DNA from: an uncultured bacterium
Lineage (GTDB): Bacteria; Bacteroidota; Bacteroidia; Bacteroidales; Bacteroidaceae
Reading direction: 5' to 3'
NCBI GenBank assembly: GCA_905215345.1
Contig: CAJMPR010000013.1
Location: 1-64,000 of the forward strand
Length of the DNA stretch: 64,000 nt
Positions 1 to 8,410 of this stretch are shown here, one piece after another. Positions within the stretch are counted from its first letter, which is position 1, and each line of letters opens with the position of its first letter. The notes beneath the pieces were generated by a model. That model worked only from the letters and a program-made list of their open reading frames with translations, had not been told where the DNA came from and made no database searches. Made by a program: the position numbers and the translations under genes.

Positions 1-96
1 CTTCACAGCAGCGGGACTGTCCGGGATTTACACCCGATTCCCTTTTAATCCGGATGGCAGATACGTCCACCCGAAACCGATTCGGGGGCAAAGATA
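1..96 (-). ncRNA. Cobalamin riboswitch, 5' part only, cut by left edge
   Basis: Read on the minus strand, this stretch has the 5' half of a B12 element: the AAAAGGGAATCGGGTG block, then a CCCGG segment and the CCCGCTGCTGTGAAG block. The 3' half, with the B12 box and the regulated gene, lies outside the window. A TATCTTTG -7 box sits at 89-96 on the minus strand, so transcription starts just upstream of the element. The regulated gene cannot be identified here. Confidence 0.85.
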
Positions 97-150
97 AAGG
101 AAAATCTAAATTAATTAGGAATAAAAGACAAAATAATGTATAAAAGTCTT

Positions 151-158
151 TATCTTTG
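151..158 (+). promoter_or_regulatory. Bacteroidota -7 box for the btuB-like operon
   Basis: TATCTTTG matches the TAnnTTTG -7 consensus and lies just upstream of the riboswitch at 168-345. A mirror box (89-96, minus strand) serves the divergent, off-window gene. No clear TTTG -33 element was found at the usual spacing. Confidence 0.6.
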
Positions 159-167
159 TCCCCGGAA

Positions 168-345
168 TTGGCAATCGGGAAGGCATATCCGCCTACCGAT
201 GTAAGGGAATCCGGTGCAAAACCGGAGCTGTACCTGCAGCTGTAATCCTCTATAAAAGATGTTTGTATCTACAAAAGCCACTGTCGCAGCAATGCGGTGG
301 GAAGGCAATACAAGCAGAGGAGAGCCAGAATACCTACCAACATCC
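168..345 (+). ncRNA. Cobalamin riboswitch upstream of btuB-like gene
   Basis: Characteristic blocks appear in order: AAGGGAATCCGGTGCAAAAC (about 203-222), the GCTGTACCTGCAGCTGTAA block, GCCACTG at 277-283, and a B12 box at 323-338 reading AGCCAGAATACCTACC. That box differs at a few positions from the usual AGTCAGAAGACCTGCC. It lies about 150 nt before the receptor start, so B12 should lower expression of the receptor and the downstream CbiK lipoprotein. The rest of the leader to 496 shows no other recognisable signal. Confidence 0.93.
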
Positions 346-496
346 ACAACTTGAGCACTGAACTTCCAGGATTAGAAGCGATGTCCCCCATACTGATATA
401 ATAGGACTCCTATTTTACTCTTTCGGGCCATTACTCTTTGTGTGTAGAAGCAACGTGCCGTGATATATTTATTTATATAAATAAAATCGGTAAGTA

Positions 497-2590
497 ATGA
501 AATGCAAGTATTTATTCGGAGTCGTATTCTTATATACGATGCAGTCCGCCACAGCACAAAGCATTCTCGAAAACAAAAGTGAAAAGGAACTCTCTCTTAT
601 GTTGCAGGAAGTAGTGGTAACCGGCACCGGAACGGAACATTATCTGAAAGACGCCCCTGTACAAACGGAAGTTATCAATCGAAAGACACTGGACAGCTAC
701 GGCGGCGCCTCTCTTGAAGAAATACTTACCGGACTTTGTCCCTCATTCGACTTCAACACCAGTGATATGGGCTCGAACATGCAGTTGGGCGGACTGGGCA
801 ACGGCTATGTGCTGCTGCTTATAGACGGCAAGAAAGTGCATGGAGACGTAGGCGGACAAAATAACCTCGGACTGATAGATCCCTCACGCATCGAACGCAT
901 CGAGATTGTGAAAGGTGCTTCGTCAGCGCTCTACGGAAGCGACGCGATGGCAGGCGTAGTCAACATTATAACCAAAAAACACCGCGATGACATTCTCATC
1001 AAGAATACTACCCGCGGCGGCTCTTATGGTGAAATCCACCAGTCCAATACCATTCAATTCAAGTTCGGGAAGTGGACTTCTTCAACCAATTTCCAGTTGA
1101 AACACTCAGACGGCTGGCAGAATACGATGAACGAAGATCCTAACCGCTATGAGTATCCCGTTACAAACTCCATTAACAAGACAGTAAATCGCTATACCGA
1201 CTGGCAAGTATCCCAACGCTTTGACTATCAGCTTTCCAAAGCTATCAGCCTTTATGCAGACGGTGACTTCTATCGCAAACGCATATATCGCCCTTGCGGG
1301 ATACCCGATTACAAGACTTATGATTTCTTATATCGCAATGCCTCGGTGTCGACAGGCGGTAAACTCAAACTAAAAAACAGTAACAGTATCATGCTGGACA
1401 TTCATTATGACAGCCATGCCTATTATTACGCCTATACCCGCGAAACCTGGGATAAGGAGTTCGACAACAACGGCAAGGAAATCAGTTTTCCCTACTTTGC
1501 CGGAGACAAAGGTTTGCAAAGCAATCAGAGCCGCCTGCTCATCCAAGCGAAAGGAGTGTTCAACCTTCCGTATTTCAATCGGCTAAGTGTAGGTAGCGAC
1601 ACCGAAATAAACTGGCTGGACGCTCCCCGACGATTGGACGAAGAGAATGTGTCAGACTACACGACTTCTGTTTATGCCCAAGACGAGTGGTCTCCTACCA
1701 ACCGGTTTAATATTACGGCAGGAGCACGGTTAACCGTCAATAAAAACTTTGGAACCCGACTGACTCCCAAGGTTTCCGCGCTCTACAAATTGGGCGACTT
1801 TAATCTGCGTGCCACCTACTCCGAGGGATTTAAGACTCCTACCTTGAAAGAGTTGCATTACCGCTACATCCGCCAAATGTCTCTCGTTATACTGAATTTA
1901 GGGAATAGAGACCTGGAGCCACAGACCAGCCGTTATGTATCCGGAGGCATCGAATATAACGGCAAGAAATTCAGTATCAGCGCCACTGGTTACTGCAACT
2001 GGCTGGAGAATATGATAACGCTTGTCACTATCCCTACATCCCAGGCTCCGGGTGACCTTGTCATCACCTACGATCCTGCACGGGTACGGCAATACCAAAA
2101 TATGGATGATGCACACACATACGGTGCAGACGTGAATGTGAAATGGATGCCCGGAAGGTCACTCATTTTTACGGGTGGTTACAGCTATCTGGACACCAAA
2201 GCCAATCAATATGACGAAGAAGACGAAGTAATGAAGCACGTAATAATCGACGGCATGGCTCATCATCGCGCCACAATAGGCGCCACGTGGTCGCATGACT
2301 GGAAAAGAAGGAGCTATCGTCTCGGTCTTGGCGTATACGGACGCATCCAAAGCAAACGATACTATCAGGACGACGGAGACGGAAAAGGCTACAACACATG
2401 GCGGCTCAACACTCGTCATCAATTCAGTCTGGGACATCGGTGGGATGCAGAAATCAACGCAGGTATCGACAACCTATTCAACTATTACGAGACTACCTAT
2501 CATGGCCTGCATTATGGTACCACCACCGCCGGACGAACATTTTATGCATCGTTGATGATACAATTCGGACAGAAAAAGACAAAGAAGTAA
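497..2590 (+). CDS. TonB-dependent outer-membrane receptor, BtuB-like
   Basis: 697 residues. A Sec signal peptide (about 1-20) is followed by a TonB-box-like stretch (EVVVTGTG, near residue 40), a plug domain (about 50-165, with KGASSALYGSDAMAGVVNII) and a 22-strand-type barrel to the C terminus. There is no N-terminal carboxypeptidase-like domain, so it resembles BtuB and small siderophore receptors rather than SusC proteins. The cobalamin riboswitch directly upstream argues for a corrinoid or a B12 precursor or metal ligand as substrate. A lipoprotein CbiK follows after 46 bp and is probably in the same transcript. Energy would come from TonB-ExbBD. The family call is firm. The ligand is inferred from the riboswitch. 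Confidence 0.9.
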   Translation: MKCKYLFGVVFLYTMQSATAQSILENKSEKELSLMLQEVVVTGTGTEHYLKDAPVQTEVINRKTLDSYGGASLEEILTGLCPSFDFNTSDMGSNMQLGGLGNGYVLLLIDGKKVHGDVGGQNNLGLIDPSRIERIEIVKGASSALYGSDAMAGVVNIITKKHRDDILIKNTTRGGSYGEIHQSNTIQFKFGKWTSSTNFQLKHSDGWQNTMNEDPNRYEYPVTNSINKTVNRYTDWQVSQRFDYQLSKAISLYADGDFYRKRIYRPCGIPDYKTYDFLYRNASVSTGGKLKLKNSNSIMLDIHYDSHAYYYAYTRETWDKEFDNNGKEISFPYFAGDKGLQSNQSRLLIQAKGVFNLPYFNRLSVGSDTEINWLDAPRRLDEENVSDYTTSVYAQDEWSPTNRFNITAGARLTVNKNFGTRLTPKVSALYKLGDFNLRATYSEGFKTPTLKELHYRYIRQMSLVILNLGNRDLEPQTSRYVSGGIEYNGKKFSISATGYCNWLENMITLVTIPTSQAPGDLVITYDPARVRQYQNMDDAHTYGADVNVKWMPGRSLIFTGGYSYLDTKANQYDEEDEVMKHVIIDGMAHHRATIGATWSHDWKRRSYRLGLGVYGRIQSKRYYQDDGDGKGYNTWRLNTRHQFSLGHRWDAEINAGIDNLFNYYETTYHGLHYGTTTAGRTFYASLMIQFGQKKTKK

Positions 2591-2636
2591 ACAACAACTA
2601 TAAACATTAATATTAACCTTTTAAAAAAGTTAGAAC

Positions 2637-3662
2637 ATGAAACAATTCAAACTAATGATGATGGCAGCGGTCGCTGCTTTGATGTCTTTCTCCGCAGTAT
2701 CCTGCTCGGACGATGACGATGTGGCACAATCCAACCACGACAAAAAGATGGATGCAGTAAGCGCTGAGGTAAAGGCAAACAAGAAACATGACACAGCCTT
2801 GCTGCTCGTTACCTTCGGAAGTACCTGGGATGCACCGCAGGAAACCTTCAAAAGCATGAAGAAGCAGTTTGCCGATAAGTTTAACAACATGGACGTATAC
2901 TTTTCCTTCACTTCCGAAATCTGTATGACACGTTGCGCTGCAAAGGGCTGGAACTATTACGCTCCTTCTTTCTATCTGGAAGCTATCGGCCTTGCCGAAT
3001 ACAAAACCGTTTGCGTACAGTCGCTCCATGTCATTCCGGGTGAAGAATTTCTACGTGTTCAAAGCGTAGTAAAAGACTTCCACAACAGTGGCGATCACCC
3101 CGAATTTGAAGACGTAAAAGTCTATCTTGCCGGTCCGTTACTGGAATCGGAAGAGGATGTAGAGACAGTAGCAACTATCTTGAACAATACCTATAAAGAC
3201 AAAGTTGCAGCCGGCAAACTCGTCACTTTCATGGGACACGGCAATCCTGAAGGCTGGAACTACGGCAACGGTAACTCACGTTATACTATGCTGGAAAATG
3301 AGTTGCAAAAACTCAACAAGAACTACTTTGTAGCTACCGTCGATATGGAAGACAATTTTGTAGACAATATGATTGCACGTATGCAGACTGCCGGTAAAAC
3401 GTCCGGTGATGTTATCTGTCATCCATTGATGTCCATAGCCGGCGACCATGCCAACAATGACATGAAAGGCGGTACAAGCGAAACTGCTCCCGAAGAAGGA
3501 AGCTGGCGCTACGAACTTGCTAAAGCCGGATATACCTGTCCGCTTGCCAACTGCGACATCAAGGGATTAGGAGACTATACGGACATAGTAAAAGTATGGA
3601 TCAGTCACATGGAAACTGCATTGAAGAACGATCCGATGTACGATCCGAATGCCAAAGAATAA
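2637..3662 (+). CDS. CbiK-type sirohydrochlorin cobaltochelatase-like lipoprotein, probably surface exposed
   Basis: 341 residues. The lipoprotein signal ends in AVSC with the lipidated Cys at position 23, followed at once by SDDDD. This resembles the Bacteroidota lipoprotein export signal that sends proteins to the outside of the outer membrane. From about residue 50 the protein is a CbiK-type chelatase (TALLLVTFGSTWD start motif). The two metal/tetrapyrrole histidines of the family are present: H201 in MGHGN and H271 in AGDHANND. Known CbiK inserts Co(II) into sirohydrochlorin. A surface location makes that doubtful here, and binding, metal removal or handing a tetrapyrrole to the neighbouring receptor are alternatives. 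It is co-transcribed with the receptor under a B12 riboswitch. A second, non-lipoprotein paralogue lies at 12682-13626. Confidence 0.85.
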   Translation: MKQFKLMMMAAVAALMSFSAVSCSDDDDVAQSNHDKKMDAVSAEVKANKKHDTALLLVTFGSTWDAPQETFKSMKKQFADKFNNMDVYFSFTSEICMTRCAAKGWNYYAPSFYLEAIGLAEYKTVCVQSLHVIPGEEFLRVQSVVKDFHNSGDHPEFEDVKVYLAGPLLESEEDVETVATILNNTYKDKVAAGKLVTFMGHGNPEGWNYGNGNSRYTMLENELQKLNKNYFVATVDMEDNFVDNMIARMQTAGKTSGDVICHPLMSIAGDHANNDMKGGTSETAPEEGSWRYELAKAGYTCPLANCDIKGLGDYTDIVKVWISHMETALKNDPMYDPNAKE

Positions 3663-3689
3663 TCAGCATCTATTCCCTATAATAAATAA

Positions 3690-3731
3690 GCGGCACATAT
3701 TCCGATTTCATTCGGATATGTGCCGCTTTTT
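3690..3731 (+). terminator. Intrinsic terminator after cbiK-like gene
   Basis: A GC-rich hairpin, left arm GCGGCACATATTCCGA and right arm TCGGATATGTGCCGC with one bulge, is followed by TTTTTAA. It lies between the convergent cbiK-like gene and nrdG and could act in both directions. Confidence 0.8.
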
Positions 3732-3770
3732 AAGGTCAGGCTTTTTTAACTAAAGAGAGAATACGTTGCC

Positions 3771-4235
3771 TTACCGCCAAAAGCGATAAGTAATATCATT
3801 CATTTTTCCATTATCAATGCGATACAATCGCTGGTTGGTTTGCTCCGACTTCAAGCCGCCCAGATTTTCCACATAGGGCCCCAACTTGATGTACTGGAAA
3901 TACCGCATATCAAATCCTGCCGGTAAATCCTGCCTGCCGGAATACCATCCCACCTTCACCGAAGCGGCAGAACGGCAACGAAGGAACTCCGCCAACCGCC
4001 CCACTTCATCCGGCGCGGCATCTCCACCCATAAAGCAGACGCAGGTCACCGCTTTTCCGTACCTGTCGAGAAGCCCTGAAAGGCTTTCTTCCGTCAACGG
4101 CTCTCCTACATTTCCCATCAGATAAGGACTATGACATCCCTTGCATCCGTTGGGACAGTTGGAAAGGTTAATAGCGAGCGTCACCTCATCCGGTATCTCC
4201 TGAAAAACAATGTCATAATCAGCATACCGGAGCAT
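3771..4235 (-). CDS. nrdG: Anaerobic ribonucleotide reductase activating protein
   Basis: 154 residues from the ATG at 4235. A longer frame from 4286 exists, but the inner start gives MLRYADYD, the family's usual length, and the normal short overlap with nrdD. It is a radical-SAM protein with the NrdG-type cluster motif CX3CX2C at C27, C31 and C34 (SNCPNGCKGCHSPYL). It cleaves S-adenosylmethionine to place the glycyl radical on NrdD. It overlaps the end of nrdD by 17 bp, so translation is probably coupled. It shares nrdD's B12-riboswitch leader. Confidence 0.95.
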   Translation of the reverse strand: MLRYADYDIVFQEIPDEVTLAINLSNCPNGCKGCHSPYLMGNVGEPLTEESLSGLLDRYGKAVTCVCFMGGDAAPDEVGRLAEFLRCRSAASVKVGWYSGRQDLPAGFDMRYFQYIKLGPYVENLGGLKSEQTNQRLYRIDNGKMNDITYRFWR

Positions 4236-6312
4236 AATACCTGCGGGCGGCCTCCTGTTGCCGGGGTTGAGAGAAGTTGCTGACACGCTTCATATAGCCG
4301 ATAATACGGGTGAGATAATCCACATTCTTACTGTGGCAAACGGGACACTCTTTCAGGTAACGTTTGTCTATATGGTTGCAGTCATTGCAAATAGTATTCG
4401 GAATATTGAATGTAAAGTAGTTACATCCCTCAGTGGCAGCCACACGAAGTAGCTGGCGGTATTGCTCCTTGCTCAAATGTTCTTCCATATTCATATGCAG
4501 AGCCGAACCGCCCGTAAGATGCTCAATATAGCGATGTCCGTGCAGGCGGAACTTATCCACGACATTCAACGACGTATCTTCAACAATATAGAAGTAGCTG
4601 TTGTAGCAATCGCGGAAAGTCTGGAAACCGGCTTCCCTATCCCACTTGGCATGCTTCACACCGACGTTTTCAGCAGGTATCATTTCACAGTTGAAGAGCA
4701 GGTCTTTGGTGCGGTACTTCTTGTTGTACTTCTCTACAATGCCCAGTATTTCCTGAACGAATTCTTCATACTTCGGGTTGTCGTTAATCTCTATGCCCAT
4801 AAACTGCGCCGCTTCCACCAGCCCGTTTACGCCGATAGTAAGATATTGGCGTCCCAGGTTGATATAGCCTGCGTCGAACAGAGGCAGCATACCTTTGCTT
4901 TGAAGCTGTTTCAGATTCTCGTTGTAGGCCATTTGCACTTTATGCACCAGGTCTACCACTTCTTCAAGGAAGAAGTGGTACAGCATACCGGACTTCACCG
5001 CATGCTGTATGCAACGGTTCAGATTGATTGTCAACACACTCTTTGAACCGGTAGACACACCGCCCGCTCCCAAAGTATAACTAAAACCGTTGTCCTGTAT
5101 CTCATTGCGCAAGCGGCAGCAGCTACTCAAAGAGTCGGCATTGTCGCTCATATAGGTAAAGAACGAATGTCCTTCGGCATACATCTCGGCTGTGAAATCA
5201 CCGTATTCCTTATCCAACACGTCACCGTCCTTGGTCAGCAGTGCCATAGTCTCCACCGGGAAAGTAAGCACAGTCTTGGTACGTTCCTTATTGAACCATT
5301 TCATAAAACGCTTTTGCAGCCAGCTCAATGACTCCCAGTCGGGCTTGCTGCCGTCGGGAAAGACGAAGTGCTCGAAAAGGCTGTTGAAGTAATACTTGTC
5401 ATAATAGGCCACGTTCCAGAATACCGCCTGGAAGTTCCTTGCTCCCGTAGGCTGGTTGATGGAATAAACCACTTGCTCGAAGCAATCCGTAATCACCTTG
5501 TCTATGGTCCGCTGTTTGGTGGAAAGGTCTACTATCTTGTCGGAATGCAGATAGTAGTCTTCGCCAAACTCCTTGCCGACAAAATGGTTCATATACATCA
5601 GGAACTCCGGCGTGGCACAAGCACCGCTCAACATACTGGACACGATAAACACCATATTGATAAATCCGCCGCAGAAAGACTTCAAGTTGGTAGGCGCGGT
5701 GGAATTGCCGCCTATAGAAGTCGTTCCGCCTATCAGCCAGGGATACATGGTGATGCTGGCGCAATAATTGGCAAGACTTGTTTCGTCATTCTTATAGATA
5801 TAGTGATGATTCAGTAGTTCCAGATACCTGTCGGACACTTCTTTGCCATACATATCTTTCAGGCGGTCGGTCAGCAGACGGCGGTTCAGACGAATAAAAT
5901 TGGCTTTCGGTAATTCGCCTATCAGTGTAGCAACATTCTTATTCTCCACATTGGCGTTGGCATCATACTTGCTGCCTGTAGCCGGATTGGAAGCATCGCA
6001 ATAATCCAGCAGAAAACGGAGTTTGTCGCGCACTTCGCGGTCTTCCAGATGCTTCTGCCGATACAGCATAAACGATTTTGCCACTGCATAATAATGCTCT
6101 GCCATGAGAGCAACTTCCACTTGATTCTGAATATCTTCCACACTTGTTTCGTCACTGACGCTCACCCGGCTAAGAATATTGGTGATAACATCCTGAGTAG
6201 CAAAACTCCCTACCGATAAAAATGCCTTGCTGATTGCATTTTTGATTTTGTCAAGCGAAAACACCTCTTTCTTGCCGTCCCTCTTGACGATAAAAGTCTC
6301 TGAATTAATCAT
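4219..6312 (-). CDS. nrdD: Anaerobic (class III) ribonucleoside-triphosphate reductase
   Basis: 697 residues. The N-terminal ATP-cone (about 5-95) is followed by the glycyl-radical catalytic barrel. The C terminus has the zinc-site cysteines (CNDC and CPVC, near 645-670) and the radical glycine in RIIGY followed by MKRVSNFSQ. It makes dNTP precursors from NTPs without oxygen or B12. The gene is first in a two-gene unit with nrdG and has a leader of about 335 nt that contains a cobalamin riboswitch. Repression by B12 makes sense if the genome also encodes a B12-dependent class II reductase, which is not in this window. Confidence 0.97.
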   Translation of the reverse strand: MINSETFIVKRDGKKEVFSLDKIKNAISKAFLSVGSFATQDVITNILSRVSVSDETSVEDIQNQVEVALMAEHYYAVAKSFMLYRQKHLEDREVRDKLRFLLDYCDASNPATGSKYDANANVENKNVATLIGELPKANFIRLNRRLLTDRLKDMYGKEVSDRYLELLNHHYIYKNDETSLANYCASITMYPWLIGGTTSIGGNSTAPTNLKSFCGGFINMVFIVSSMLSGACATPEFLMYMNHFVGKEFGEDYYLHSDKIVDLSTKQRTIDKVITDCFEQVVYSINQPTGARNFQAVFWNVAYYDKYYFNSLFEHFVFPDGSKPDWESLSWLQKRFMKWFNKERTKTVLTFPVETMALLTKDGDVLDKEYGDFTAEMYAEGHSFFTYMSDNADSLSSCCRLRNEIQDNGFSYTLGAGGVSTGSKSVLTINLNRCIQHAVKSGMLYHFFLEEVVDLVHKVQMAYNENLKQLQSKGMLPLFDAGYINLGRQYLTIGVNGLVEAAQFMGIEINDNPKYEEFVQEILGIVEKYNKKYRTKDLLFNCEMIPAENVGVKHAKWDREAGFQTFRDCYNSYFYIVEDTSLNVVDKFRLHGHRYIEHLTGGSALHMNMEEHLSKEQYRQLLRVAATEGCNYFTFNIPNTICNDCNHIDKRYLKECPVCHSKNVDYLTRIIGYMKRVSNFSQPRQQEAARRYYAPVC

Positions 6313-6454
6313 GTCTATAATTTAAGATTTAAATAATAACCAACGATTATTCACACAAAACAATGCACAGAATAGTAAGGAATAAAATGAATCTTCAACG
6401 GACTCGTTCTATAGCTTTTCACCCGAAAGCACTGAATGAATGATTATGAACGAT

Positions 6455-6645
6455 GGCAGGTCTTCTGACTCGCTTCTGCTGCAACGCCTTCCCGGTCTTG
6501 TATTTTACATAACCAGTGGCTATGGAGTGTTGCAACATTTCCCTCATGAAAGAGACAAAACTTACAGCTACGGGGATAGTTCCTGACTTGCACAGGATTC
6601 CCTTTTAATTCCTCGTCACGCCAAGATGATTCGGAAACCATATTC
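6455..6645 (-). ncRNA. Cobalamin riboswitch upstream of nrdDG
   Basis: On the minus strand the order is AATTAAAAGGGAATCCTGTG, the CCCCGTAGCTGTAAG block, GCCACTGG, and a perfect B12 box AGTCAGAAGACCTGCC at 6455-6470. The element lies about 140 nt before the nrdD start. The rest of the gap (6313-6454) is leader with no further recognisable signal. Confidence 0.95.
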
Positions 6646-6651
6646 GCTGAC

Positions 6652-6659
6652 AAAGATAG
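6652..6659 (-). promoter_or_regulatory. -7 promoter box for nrdDG
   Basis: TATCTTTG on the minus strand matches TAnnTTTG and lies right before the riboswitch core. Confidence 0.6.
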
Positions 6660-6740
6660 AAAGAAATTCGGCAACGCAATGAAAATGCCAAGGAAAAAAA
6701 TGGCAAATCCATAAGATGAAAGAATCCGTCTCATGAGCTA

Positions 6741-6784
6741 AAAAAAATCATCCCGTGAGATGAAATAAACCATCTCACGGGATG
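6741..6784 (-). terminator. Intrinsic terminator after the PepSY gene
   Basis: A perfect 14-bp stem (CATCCCGTGAGATG at 6749-6762 pairing with 6771-6784) with an 8-nt loop is followed on the minus strand by a run of eight T. A diverged second copy of the same hairpin lies at about 6793-6828. Together they end the transcript of the TonB receptor / DUF4374 / PepSY operon. Confidence 0.85.
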
Positions 6785-6837
6785 AAAATATTCATCTCAC
6801 GAGACAAAATAAACCGTCCTGCAAGATGATTTTTTTA

Positions 6838-8298
6838 TTATTTGCGCCTTTTACAGCTACGCTTTATATATCTCACCCCCAGCCATATTCCGGTAAAGGA
6901 AAAAGCAGCTCCCACTATGCAAACCAGCCAAATTGCAATAGTCCATAATACAGGGCGTTCTATCAACCATTGTATATTCAGATAGTGAATACCGCTGAAC
7001 AACCACTTCCTCACAATTTTATTATGGTTCAGAAAACGAACGTATCCCGTCTCCGGACTGATATAATAAAGTGTTTTGTCCACATCGTCCACTTCCACCT
7101 TATACACAGGCAAAGGGAGCGAATTATCACGGTCGAGGTAATAATTGTCGTAATGCTCCATTAGCGAAATATGAAACTGTACGCTGTCTCCATGAAGGCG
7201 TTTCATCCCTCCTATAATAGTCGTTTCCGGGATGAACAACTCACGCACTTCTTCTTTGGAAGCATCTATCAAGCGTTCGTTTTCCCCTTCTATTATGGTA
7301 TAGACAGGAATCTCTCCATAATGAGTCCACGCCACTTCTTTCAGTTCCGGATAGGTTTCTTTCAGCTTACGGTAATCCAGTTGATAGGCTTCAACAGCCA
7401 GAGGTTTCTTACCCCACATCTTGGAATAACTGAAGAAATAATCTCCCTTCATTGGTATCATCCACCTCGGAACCCTCTGCATGGAGAAAACTCCACTGAC
7501 ACTCCATGCAATCAGAGCTATGCCAAACACAAGACCTATCAGATAATGCCAGCGATACCAAAATCTTTTATACGGAACTTCCCATTGTCTTTTCTTTTTA
7601 TACCGTTTCAACAACAAATATATTCCAAGATAAAACCCGGTAAGAGAAGCTATCAGGCACAGAAATCCGCCTACGGTAATACTCGTCTGCCAGATAGAAA
7701 CATCTTTCCTGATAAAAGGAAGATAAAACTTATGCGGAATAGCTCCCATCCACGCCCAGAAACGCCCGGAAGCATCCGTCAGTTGTTGCACCTCTCCCGT
7801 ACGTTTAGCGACAAACAATTCATGCTTTTCCGCATCATCAAAGTAGAAACGATAAATAGGAAGTTCACGCTCATAACGGCTATATAGAATCCATTGTGTA
7901 CGTTCATAGAGCGTATCTACACGCCGGATAGGAGCATCCACCCACTCCCGGGCAATCTGTTCTATCGTAGCGTACGTCACCGGCTTTACTTGTTGCAGGG
8001 TATCTGCACACAAAAGCCGGGTAGTGTCTTTTGTTTTCAACTCCACAAGCGTCTGTCCCTGAAACTGACGGACACGTATGTTTTTGACAGCACCGGGAAT
8101 ACGTTCCGTATACTCCTGTATGCAAGGCAGGGAATCGGGCAATGTTTCTTTCATCGCATAAACCTCACTGTCCGACAAACGGGGATATGGATGATAAATC
8201 AAGATAAGTCCCGATACGAACCACATAAAAAAGAACAATGCTATAACTGTTCCGAAAATGCGGTGAATGGAGAAGGTATATCTATTTATTCTCTTCAT
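6838..8298 (-). CDS. PepSY-domain inner-membrane protein, XusC-like
   Basis: 486 residues. An N-terminal membrane helix (about 13-35) starts with the conserved RxIH...GxxxxLFFF pattern of PepSY_TM proteins. Large periplasmic loops with PepSY-like folds separate further helices at about 195-230, 250-272 and 450-478. A basic tail follows. This family is thought to handle ligand or metal reduction at the inner membrane next to siderophore receptors. It is the last gene of a receptor / surface lipoprotein / PepSY operon, the same order as xusABC of B. thetaiotaomicron. Here the operon is led by a B12 riboswitch. The family call is good. The substrate is unknown. Confidence 0.85.
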   Translation of the reverse strand: MKRINRYTFSIHRIFGTVIALFFFMWFVSGLILIYHPYPRLSDSEVYAMKETLPDSLPCIQEYTERIPGAVKNIRVRQFQGQTLVELKTKDTTRLLCADTLQQVKPVTYATIEQIAREWVDAPIRRVDTLYERTQWILYSRYERELPIYRFYFDDAEKHELFVAKRTGEVQQLTDASGRFWAWMGAIPHKFYLPFIRKDVSIWQTSITVGGFLCLIASLTGFYLGIYLLLKRYKKKRQWEVPYKRFWYRWHYLIGLVFGIALIAWSVSGVFSMQRVPRWMIPMKGDYFFSYSKMWGKKPLAVEAYQLDYRKLKETYPELKEVAWTHYGEIPVYTIIEGENERLIDASKEEVRELFIPETTIIGGMKRLHGDSVQFHISLMEHYDNYYLDRDNSLPLPVYKVEVDDVDKTLYYISPETGYVRFLNHNKIVRKWLFSGIHYLNIQWLIERPVLWTIAIWLVCIVGAAFSFTGIWLGVRYIKRSCKRRK

Positions 8299-8410
8299 AA
8301 ATACTGATATTTACAGACTGACAAACTTATAATAAGACAAAACCGGAACAGCGGGCATCTTACAATCCCCTTTGTCCCGGCTGTCTTTACAATTGTCAAA
8401 TGATTAGTAT

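Noticed and set aside
4462..5046. Long open frame (194 codons) on the plus strand inside nrdD
   Set aside because: It is wholly antisense to a well-conserved gene, has no ribosome-site or promoter signal, and its translation lacks recognisable motifs.
6444..6734. Small open frame over the nrdD leader
   Set aside because: It coincides with the cobalamin riboswitch, whose conserved blocks explain the sequence better.
7171..7887. Long open frame (238 codons) antisense to the PepSY gene
   Set aside because: The opposite strand encodes a clear PepSY membrane protein. The antisense translation shows no family features.
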